Source: Streptomyces sp. PCS3-D2
Lineage (GTDB): Bacteria; Actinomycetota; Actinomycetes; Streptomycetales; Streptomycetaceae
NCBI RefSeq assembly: GCF_000612545.2
Contig: NZ_CP097800.1
Coordinates: forward strand, 2,291,001 to 2,355,000
Direction of reading: 5' to 3'
DNA length: 64,000 nucleotides
Shown here one piece after another: positions 29,012 to 35,483 of this stretch. The notes beneath the pieces were generated by a model. It was given only the letters and a program-made list of their open reading frames with translations. It was not told where the DNA came from and ran no database searches. Each line of letters starts with the position of its first letter. Positions within the stretch are counted from its first letter, which is position 1. The position numbers and the translations under genes were made by a program.

Positions 29012-29464
29012 TCAGATCCCGGCGGGGGCCCGGCCGTGGGCCTCCGGGGACGGAGCGTCGGCCCGGTCCCCGGGCTCGTCCACCCGGTAGCCGGGAATCG
29101 AGGGCCAGCGGACGGTGAGGACGACCGCGTCCTCCTCCGCGTACCAGGAGTGGTCGACGCCGCGGCCCCAAAGCACGTAGTCCCCTTGTTCATCCAGGAC
29201 GACGGTCCGGCCCGGGAACTCCAGCCGGAAGCGTCCGCTGATCAGGACCAGCAGAGCGGTGCGCTTCTCGGCGGTCGCCCAGCGCTCCCGCCGTTCGCCC
29301 CGGGGGTGCACCCCCCATTTGATCTCCACGTCCTCGCTGTGACGGGGATCGGCCGGGTCCTTGAAGTGGCCGAGGAGCCAGCCGCGGTCGGCGGCGGCGT
29401 CGGGGGCGGCCTTGCCGGTGTAGATGGTGAGGTCGTCGTTCACGCTGGTGAGGCTGTCGTTCAC
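29012..29464 (-). CDS. Cupin-domain protein, signal-peptidase-independent cytosolic
   Basis: 150 residues. A beta-rich cupin-like core is visible (TALLVLISGRFRLEFPG, DEQGDYVLWGRGVDHSW, VVLTVRWPS), with a single His in the second motif, so metal binding is uncertain. Two starts are possible, GTG 29464 and GTG 29443, because a perfect 21-bp tandem duplication repeats the start region and adds seven residues (NDSLTS-like). No function can be assigned. It is divergent from a GNAT gene with about 55 bases between. Confidence 0.75.
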   Translation of the reverse strand: MNDSLTSVNDDLTIYTGKAAPDAAADRGWLLGHFKDPADPRHSEDVEIKWGVHPRGERRERWATAEKRTALLVLISGRFRLEFPGRTVVLDEQGDYVLWGRGVDHSWYAEEDAVVLTVRWPSIPGYRVDEPGDRADAPSPEAHGRAPAGI

Positions 29465-29476
29465 GCTGGTGAGGCT
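29435..29476. repeat. Perfect 21-bp tandem duplication over a start codon
   Basis: GTCGTTCACGCTGGTGAGGCT occurs twice head to tail. On the minus strand each copy contains GTGAACGAC, giving the cupin gene two in-frame starts. Confidence 0.9.
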
Positions 29477-29519
29477 AATGCAGTTGCTCGGGCCGGCCGG
29501 ACGGTGGTGGGCTGGGCGG

Positions 29520-30335
29520 ATGAGGATGGATCTTGATGAGCTGCTGAGGGTACGTGCCCGCTACGACGCCGAGGTGCGTCTCGGTGCCGGACCGGACGGC
29601 GGGGACGCCCTCGTGGAGCGGGTGGGCCGGGTCGTCCGGCAGAGCGTGCCCGGCCTCGGGTGGAACGGCGTCCTCTGGTCGGACCTCGACGAGGAGACCG
29701 CGGATGCGCAGATCGCGGCACAGGTGGCGTTCTTCGCCGAGCGCGGCTGCCCCGATTTCGAGTGGAAGCTGTATACGCACGACGGGCCGGCGGACCTCGG
29801 GGACCGGCTGCGGGCAGCGGGCTTCGTACCGGAGCCGCCGGAGACTCTGATGGTGGGCCGCGTGGCCGAGCTCGCGCGCCTGCCGGTGGAACCGCCGGAG
29901 GGGATCACCCTGCGGGTGGTGACGGACGAGGCCGGCGTCGACCTGATGATGGAGGTCCACGCCGGGGCCTTCGGTACCGAGCGGCCCCGGATCCGCGAGG
30001 CGCTGCTCGGTCGCCTGCGCGACGAGCCGGAGACCGTCGCGGCGGTGGTCGCGATGGCGGGCGACACCCCGGTGAGCGCGGCCCGGATGGAGATGCGGCC
30101 GGGAACGGCCTTCGCCGGCCTGTGGGGCGGCGGCACGATCCCGCGGTGGCGCGGCCGGGGCGTCTACCGCCTGCTGGTCGCCCACCGTGCCCGCGTGGCG
30201 GCGGAGCTCGGCATCCCCTACCTCCAGGTGGACGCCTCGGACGACAGCCGCCCGATCCTGGAACGGTTGGGCTTCGGGGTCATGGGCGTGACCGTGCCGT
30301 ACATCTGGACGCGTCCCGGCCGGGACGCGTCCTGA
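29520..30335 (+). CDS. GNAT-family N-acetyltransferase
   Basis: 271 residues. The first about 120 residues form a helper domain, and the second half is a GNAT domain with GLWGGGTIPRWRGRGVYRLL as the acetyl-CoA loop and YLQVDASDDSRPILERLGF near the end. I chose ATG 29520; ATG 29526 two codons later is equally good. The substrate is unknown. It is divergent from the cupin gene and 84 bases before the DinB-type gene on the same strand. Confidence 0.85.
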   Translation: MRMDLDELLRVRARYDAEVRLGAGPDGGDALVERVGRVVRQSVPGLGWNGVLWSDLDEETADAQIAAQVAFFAERGCPDFEWKLYTHDGPADLGDRLRAAGFVPEPPETLMVGRVAELARLPVEPPEGITLRVVTDEAGVDLMMEVHAGAFGTERPRIREALLGRLRDEPETVAAVVAMAGDTPVSAARMEMRPGTAFAGLWGGGTIPRWRGRGVYRLLVAHRARVAAELGIPYLQVDASDDSRPILERLGFGVMGVTVPYIWTRPGRDAS

Positions 30336-30419
30336 GGCCGCTCCGGCCGGCCGGAGGAGGATGAAGATGAGGAGCATGTGGCTTCCGCAACACAGGGGCC
30401 GACGGGCAGGATCGCGGGC

Positions 30420-30920
30420 ATGGAACGCATCAGCCCGCCCCTGACCGGGGACGAACGCGAGACCCTCCGCGCCTTCCTCGACTACCACCGGGCCACCCTC
30501 GCCCGGAAGTGCGAGGGCCTCACCGACGAGCAGTTGCGCCGTGCCTCGATGCCCCCGTCCGCCCTGTCCCTGCTGGGCCTGGTACGGCACATGGCCGAGG
30601 TGGAACGGCACTGGTTCCGCCGTGTCGTCGGCGGCGAGGAGCTCCCGCACCTGTGGTCGGACCGCCATGACTTCCAGGCCGCCTACGACGCCTCCGGCGC
30701 CGGCCGGGCCGAGGCGTTCACCGCCTGGCAGGAGGAGGTCGGGCACGCGCGCCGGATCGAGGCGGCCGCCGAGTCCCTGGAGGTGACGGTGTACGTGCCG
30801 CGCTGGGAGGAGGAGGCGTCGCTGCGCCTCGTCATGCTCCACCTCGTCCACGAGTACGCCCGCCACAACGGCCACGCCGACCTCCTGCGCGAGGCGATCG
30901 ACGGCGTGACCGGGGTCTGA
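30420..30920 (+). CDS. DinB-like (DUF664) metal-binding protein
   Basis: 166 residues, a four-helix bundle of the DinB/DUF664 group. The likely metal ligands are His in LVRHMAEVERHWF and the pair in HLVHEYARHNGHADLLREA. Actinobacterial members are thought to be mycothiol- or bacillithiol-dependent detoxification enzymes, but no reaction is shown for this one. The ATG at 30420 has AGGA upstream. A perfect 18-bp palindrome six bases after the stop may terminate it. Confidence 0.85.
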   Translation: MERISPPLTGDERETLRAFLDYHRATLARKCEGLTDEQLRRASMPPSALSLLGLVRHMAEVERHWFRRVVGGEELPHLWSDRHDFQAAYDASGAGRAEAFTAWQEEVGHARRIEAAAESLEVTVYVPRWEEEASLRLVMLHLVHEYARHNGHADLLREAIDGVTGV

Positions 30921-30925
30921 CGGCC

Positions 30926-30943
30926 GTCGGGCCCGGGCCCGAC
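30926..30943. terminator. 18-bp palindrome after the DinB-like gene
   Basis: A perfect GC-rich palindrome lies six bases past the stop, between convergent genes. Confidence 0.55.
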
Positions 30944-30947
30944 CACT

Positions 30948-31004
30948 GGCCTCGGACCACAGACCTCGAACCACAGACCTCGGACGTCACGCCTCGGACG
31001 TCAG
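30948..31004. repeat. Four imperfect 13-16 bp repeats near the ferric reductase stop
   Basis: Four successive units built on CCTCGGAC or CCTCGAAC run from the intergenic gap into the last codons of the siderophore-interacting protein gene. Confidence 0.7.
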
Positions 31005-31613
31005 GCCGCGCGCCAGCCATACGTACGCCGTTCCCGGGTCCCCGAGCAGTTCCGGAAGCTCGGCCCGGACCCGGTCGGCCAACGCCGTGCCCTCGCGCGG
31101 CACCCGGCGGATGTCGTGCCGCTCCCCGTCCAGGCGTACCGGCAGCTCCGCGTCGGAGGCGTGCCGGGTCTCGAACCAGATGGTCGCGGGCAGGCCGGGG
31201 AAGGAGTCCAGCAGCGAGTTGACCGCCGGCAGGGAGGCGGGGTCGCCGATGACCAGCAGGCGTTCCGGGGGCGGGGCCGGGGCGGTGAACCCGGTGCCCT
31301 GGACGGTGGCCTCGATGGTGTCGCCCGGTCGGGCGCGCCGCGCCCAGGCGCTGGCGACGCCGTCGTGGAGCGCGAACTCGAAGCAGAGAGTGCCGGTCCC
31401 GGGATCCGGGTCGACCAGCGTGTACGCGCGCTGGTGCGGCTTGCCCGCGTTCCGGAACCGGGCTCGCACCCACATCGTCGGGTGCAGCGACGGACCGACC
31501 GCGGCCAGCAGCCCGCCGTCGGTGAAGGACACCCGGCGGTAGTGCTCCGTGACGTCTTCGGCCCCGGTCACCGTGAAGGTGAAGTCCTTGCCCCTCAGCA
31601 GCCTGAGGACCAC
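30987..31613 (-). CDS. Siderophore-interacting protein (FAD-dependent ferric-siderophore reductase)
   Basis: 208 residues of the SIP/ViuB family. An N-terminal FAD-binding barrel carries the RAYTLVDPDPGTG flavin motif (RxYT) and FEFALHDGVASAWARRARPG. The C-terminal NAD(P)H domain has LLVIGDPASLPAVNSLL. Family members reduce ferric siderophores in the cytosol to release iron. GTG 31613 is the furthest in-frame start; GGGAGG lies very close to it, so the true start may be slightly different. It is divergent from the acylase gene, with an iron box between, so it should be induced by iron shortage. Confidence 0.9.
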   Translation of the reverse strand: MVLRLLRGKDFTFTVTGAEDVTEHYRRVSFTDGGLLAAVGPSLHPTMWVRARFRNAGKPHQRAYTLVDPDPGTGTLCFEFALHDGVASAWARRARPGDTIEATVQGTGFTAPAPPPERLLVIGDPASLPAVNSLLDSFPGLPATIWFETRHASDAELPVRLDGERHDIRRVPREGTALADRVRAELPELLGDPGTAYVWLARGLTSEA

Positions 31614-31669
31614 GCCCTCCCACCCTTTGCCGACCGCCCTGTTCGCCCCTCCCCACCCGACCCCTATGC

Positions 31670-31688
31670 TTAGGGAAGGCTAACCTAA
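31670..31688. promoter_or_regulatory. DmdR/IdeR-type iron box
   Basis: TTAGGGAAGGCTAACCTAA matches 17 of 19 bases of the actinobacterial iron-box palindrome (TTAGGTTAGGCTAACCTAA). It lies 56 bases before the ferric reductase start and 18 before the acylase start. TATGCT at 31665-31670 could be a -10 for the acylase, so repressor binding would block both promoters. Confidence 0.88.
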
Positions 31689-31706
31689 ATACACGTCGGG
31701 GAGAGT

Positions 31707-33905
31707 GTGAGCAGCGTGAGCAGCGTGAGCAGTGAGAGCGGCCCGGAGCCGTACGCGGGCGTCCGGAGCGGGCCCGGCGGGCGGACCCCGGAATCCTATG
31801 ACGTCTTCCGCGACCCCTGGGGCATCCCCCACCTGCGCGCGCCGGACGAGCTCGGGCTGGCCTACGCCCAGGGCCGTGTCACCGCCTTCGACCGCGCCTG
31901 GCAGCTGGAGGTCGAACGGCACCGCGCCGAGGGCTCCAGCGCCTCCTTCCTGGGCCGGGAGTCCGTCGCATGGGACCGCTTCGCCCGCCAGAGCCGCCTG
32001 GCCGACACCGCCCGCCTCTGCCACGAGGCCCTGGTGGCCGACGATCCGGCGACCGCCGCCTGGCTGCGCGCGTACGTGGACGGCGCCAACGAGGGCCTGG
32101 CCGCCGGCGCCGCCCGCGACGAGCGCTTCGCCCGGACCGGCCTCGCCCCCTCGTCGTGGGAGCCATGGGTGCCACTGGCGATCTGGATCGCCACGCACAT
32201 CCTGTTCGCCGGCTTCCCCACCAAGCTGTGGCGCGAGCGCGTGGCCCGCGCCCTCGGCGACGAGACGCTCACCCTCTTCGCCACCGACGGTCCCCGCATC
32301 GCCGGCAGCAACGGCTGGATGGTGCCGGGCGACCGCACCGCCACCGGGGCGGCGATCATCGCGGGCGACCCGCACCGCTTCATCGAGGACCCGGGCGTCT
32401 ACCAGCAGATCCGCCTGTCCTGCCCGGACTACGACGTCCTCGGCCTCGCCGTCCCCGGTATCCCCGGCCTCGCGCACTTCGGGCACACCGGCTCCGCCGC
32501 CTGGGCCATCACCAACGCCATGTCCGACTACCAGGACCTGTACGTCGAGCGGCTGCGCCGCGACGAGGAGGGCGCCGTCGAGGCGCTCGGCCCGGACGGG
32601 GCCTGGGAGCCGGTCGCGCGCCACACGGAGACCATCACCGTGGCGGGCGGCGCCGACGTCGAGGTGGAGGTCCTGGAGACCGCCCGCGGGCCGGTGATCG
32701 TGCACGCGGACGGCGACCTCGGCGCCGACCCCGCAGCAGGCGCCGCCGACCCCGGACGCGCCGACGGCAGCACGCAGACCCTCTCCCTGCGCTACCCGCC
32801 CCGCGTCCGCCGCGACCTCGGCTTCGCCGCCCTGCCCGCCCTGCTGCGCGCCCGTACCGTCGCCGACATCGACCGCGCCCTCGACGGCTGGGCCGAGCCG
32901 GTCAACGTCGTCCACGCCGCCGACACCGAAGGTGGCCTGCTGCACCGCGTCGCGGGTGCCGTGCCGCTGCGCCACCCCGCGAACCGGCTGCGCCCCGTGC
33001 CCGCGTGGGAGCCGGAGCACGCCTGGCGGGGCTGGGCACCGACCCCAGCCGAGCCCGTGCAGGGCTTCGCCGTCATGGCGAACGCGCGCGGCATCGCCTC
33101 TCCGCTCGGCGTGGAGTTCGCACCACCGCACCGCGCGGACCGCATCCGCGAGCTGCTCAGCGGCTCCGCGGACTGGTCCCCGACGGCGATGGCCGACGTG
33201 CACCGTGACACCCATCTGGCCTCGGCCGAGCCGCTGCTCGCCCTGCTGCCCGCCTTCGAGGGGCTGTCACCGGCCGCGCGGGAACTGCGCACGCGATTGC
33301 TCTCCTGGGACCGGCGCATGGAGGCCGGGAGCACCGACGCCGCCGTCTTCTCGGCCTTCCGGACCGCGACCGTACGGCGCCTCGCCGCCGACCCGGTCTT
33401 CGCGGACCTGGCGGGCGCGCCCGCCGGACCGGCCGTGTTCCACCCGTGGCTGCACCTGGTTCCCAAGATCGGTTACGCGCTCGAAGGCCTGCTGAACAGC
33501 GCGCTGCTGCCGGAGCTGGACCGTGCCGCGCACGTCCGCGCGGCCCTGGAGGAGACGGCTGCGGCGGGCTCCCTCGACGTCCCGTGGTCGCAGGTCCACC
33601 GCCTGGCCCCCTGGCAGGCGGTCCCCGACCCGGCCGGCCCGGAGTGGCCCGGCCTCGGCGGCGATCACGACTGCGTGAACGCCACTTCCTCCGTGCCCGG
33701 CTTCACCGACCTCACCGCCCGCGCTTCGGCCGCCCGTTACGTCTGGGACCTGGCCCGCCGCGAGGACAGCCTCTGGGTCGTCCCGCTGGGCGCCGACGGC
33801 GTCGGCGGGACCCCCCATCACCACGACCAGCTCCCCCTGTGGGCACGCTGCGAACTCGTCCCGGTCGTCACCGACTGGACCCGGCTCACCAAGGAATCGA
33901 TATGA
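31707..33905 (+). CDS. Penicillin-acylase-family Ntn hydrolase, apparently cytoplasmic, iron regulated
   Basis: 732 residues of the penicillin amidase family, enzymes that hydrolyse or form amide bonds to acyl groups after self-cleavage. Ser201, in AGSNGWMVPGDRTATG, matches the N-terminal nucleophile of the mature beta chain, and ATNAMSDYQDLYVE and the Asn region GGDHDCVNATSSVPG near the end are present. Unlike PvdQ or E. coli PGA it shows no signal peptide; the N-terminus is a GTGAGCAGC repeat (SSVSSVSS), then charged residues. The iron box lies just upstream, and its stop overlaps the start of a siderophore-type acyltransferase (ATGA). It may remove or supply an acyl group in siderophore assembly. 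It resembles the gene called desG in work on aryl-desferrioxamines (recalled, unchecked). Confidence 0.9.
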   Translation: MSSVSSVSSESGPEPYAGVRSGPGGRTPESYDVFRDPWGIPHLRAPDELGLAYAQGRVTAFDRAWQLEVERHRAEGSSASFLGRESVAWDRFARQSRLADTARLCHEALVADDPATAAWLRAYVDGANEGLAAGAARDERFARTGLAPSSWEPWVPLAIWIATHILFAGFPTKLWRERVARALGDETLTLFATDGPRIAGSNGWMVPGDRTATGAAIIAGDPHRFIEDPGVYQQIRLSCPDYDVLGLAVPGIPGLAHFGHTGSAAWAITNAMSDYQDLYVERLRRDEEGAVEALGPDGAWEPVARHTETITVAGGADVEVEVLETARGPVIVHADGDLGADPAAGAADPGRADGSTQTLSLRYPPRVRRDLGFAALPALLRARTVADIDRALDGWAEPVNVVHAADTEGGLLHRVAGAVPLRHPANRLRPVPAWEPEHAWRGWAPTPAEPVQGFAVMANARGIASPLGVEFAPPHRADRIRELLSGSADWSPTAMADVHRDTHLASAEPLLALLPAFEGLSPAARELRTRLLSWDRRMEAGSTDAAVFSAFRTATVRRLAADPVFADLAGAPAGPAVFHPWLHLVPKIGYALEGLLNSALLPELDRAAHVRAALEETAAAGSLDVPWSQVHRLAPWQAVPDPAGPEWPGLGGDHDCVNATSSVPGFTDLTARASAARYVWDLARREDSLWVVPLGADGVGGTPHHHDQLPLWARCELVPVVTDWTRLTKESI

Positions 33906-34501
33906 CCACCGCCGCCTCCGCGCGACAGCCCGTTCACACGCACCTCGTCGAGGGCTTCGGCACCGTCACCTTCACCCCGGTCGATCCGACCGCCGACGCC
34001 GGTCTGATCCACGCCTGGGTCACACCGGAGCGGGCCCGCTTCTGGGGCATGGGCGGGGCCAGTCGCGAACTGGTCCAGGAGATCTACGAGGACGTCGACC
34101 GCCGCACCACGCACCACGCGTTCATCATGGCCCGCGAGGGCGTGCCGGTCGCGCTGCTCCAGACGTACGACTGCGCCGAGGACCGGATCAGCGAGTGCTA
34201 CGACGTCGAGCCCGGGGACGTCGGCGTGCACCTGCTGATCGGCCCGAGCGAGGGCGGCCCGCAGCCCGGCTTCAGCGGGAACCTGATGGAGGCCCTCATC
34301 GCCTTCGTGTTCGCCGATCCGGCCAGCCGCCGCATGGTCGCCGAGCCGGACTCCCGCAACACCAAGGCGATCACGCGGCTGGAGCGCACCGGGTTCGTGC
34401 TCGGCCCGGAGGTCGTCCTCCCGGAGATCGACCTGCCCGAGGTCCACCTTCCCGCCAAGCCGGCCCGCCTCGCCTTCCTCAACCCGCCGCGGGCTCGCTG
34501 A
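33902..34501 (+). CDS. IucB/MbtK-type siderophore acyltransferase
   Basis: 199 residues of the GNAT subgroup that carries the AlcB/MbtK conserved domain. These enzymes transfer acetyl or other acyl groups to the hydroxylamine or amine of siderophore precursors such as N-hydroxylysine or N-hydroxycadaverine. Readable blocks are IHAWVTPERARFWGMGG, VALLQTYDCAED, GVHLLIGPSEGG and MVAEPDSRNTKAI. The ATG overlaps the acylase stop by four bases (ATGA), implying translational coupling and a joint role. It ends 23 bases inside the oppositely oriented hydrolase gene. Confidence 0.9.
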   Translation: MTTAASARQPVHTHLVEGFGTVTFTPVDPTADAGLIHAWVTPERARFWGMGGASRELVQEIYEDVDRRTTHHAFIMAREGVPVALLQTYDCAEDRISECYDVEPGDVGVHLLIGPSEGGPQPGFSGNLMEALIAFVFADPASRRMVAEPDSRNTKAITRLERTGFVLGPEVVLPEIDLPEVHLPAKPARLAFLNPPRAR

Positions 34502-35315
34502 GGAAGGCGGTGACCAGCGCCGCCCATTCGGCCGGGCGCTCGGCGAACGGGAGGTGCCCGGTGGGCAGTTCCGCGAGCCGGGCACCCGGCAGGATGTGCG
34601 CGAGTTCTCGCTGGAGGCCGGCCGGGACGAGGAGGTCCTGCGTGGTCACGACCACGAGGGCCGGGACGTCGAGCGCCGCGATCTCGGCCCGCAGGTCCGC
34701 CCCCCGGATCAAGGCGGCGTGGTCGGCCTGGCCCGGCGGCAGCGTCCGGGCGGTGTCCCGCACCAGCTGCCGCACCTCCTGCGCGGAGAGGCCCTCCAGA
34801 ACCGCAGGATTCAGCACGAGCGGGACCAGCAGCGAGGCCGCCAGGTCGGGCTCACCGCGGTCGGCGAGGGCCTTCCAGAGATCACCGGCCAGTTCGAGGC
34901 GGTTGTCGGCGCGCGCGAAGGTGGCCGTCAGCACCAGCGCGGTGACCCGGTCGGGATACCGCGTGGCGACCCGGACGGCGACGTTCCCGCCGAGCGAGTA
35001 GCCGAGTACGGCGAACCGCTGCAGCCCCTCGGCGTCGGCGGCGGCCACCAGCTGGTCGGCCAGCTCGTCGAGGAGGAGCGGCGCCTCGGCCCGCGGGGTG
35101 GCGCCGGCACCCGGGTAGTCGACGCCGACGACGCTGAATCGGGCGGCCAGCTCGTCCAGGACCGCGCCGAAGTTGGCTTCGACGGAGCCGCCCGCGCCGT
35201 GGGCGAGGAGCAGGCCGGGGCCACCGCTCTCGGTGCGGACGGTGCGCGCGTACGCCGCGGCGCCGGCTCCGGAGCGGACGGCGTCGGTGTTGACGGCGTC
35301 GGTGTTGACGGACAT
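34479..35315 (-). CDS. Alpha/beta-hydrolase fold protein
   Basis: 278 residues. The oxyanion-hole motif LLLAHGAGG and the nucleophile elbow GYSLGGN (Ser about residue 105) are present, and the His is in TGHLPFAERPAEW near the C-terminus, so the triad looks complete. The substrate is unknown. The N-terminus has a repeated NTDAV. It overlaps the acyltransferase gene tail to tail by 23 bases, and its promoter region carries two operator-like repeats. Confidence 0.88.
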   Translation of the reverse strand: MSVNTDAVNTDAVRSGAGAAAYARTVRTESGGPGLLLAHGAGGSVEANFGAVLDELAARFSVVGVDYPGAGATPRAEAPLLLDELADQLVAAADAEGLQRFAVLGYSLGGNVAVRVATRYPDRVTALVLTATFARADNRLELAGDLWKALADRGEPDLAASLLVPLVLNPAVLEGLSAQEVRQLVRDTARTLPPGQADHAALIRGADLRAEIAALDVPALVVVTTQDLLVPAGLQRELAHILPGARLAELPTGHLPFAERPAEWAALVTAFLSEPAAG

Positions 35316-35324
35316 GGAGATACC

Positions 35325-35390
35325 CCCGATTTCCCTAACGATCGATACAGAAAAGACCGTACCCGATTTACCTAGCGACCGCTACAGAAA
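35325..35390. promoter_or_regulatory. Two 29-bp direct repeats with TetR-like palindromic cores
   Basis: Copies at 35325-35353 and 35362-35390 share about 25 of 29 bases. Each holds a palindromic core, TAACGATCGATA (35336-35347) and TAGCGACCGCTA (35373-35384), with centres 37 bp apart. They lie immediately upstream of the hydrolase start. TAGCG-NN-CGCTA is typical of TetR-family operators, but no TetR gene is adjacent. Confidence 0.6.
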
Positions 35391-35483
35391 CCCGGGCGGG
35401 TACGGATCCACCGTTTCGATTGCCGTACCGATTCCGGCCACGCCAGACTGGCCCCCACTCAACACAGGGCAGCTGGGGGGAAA

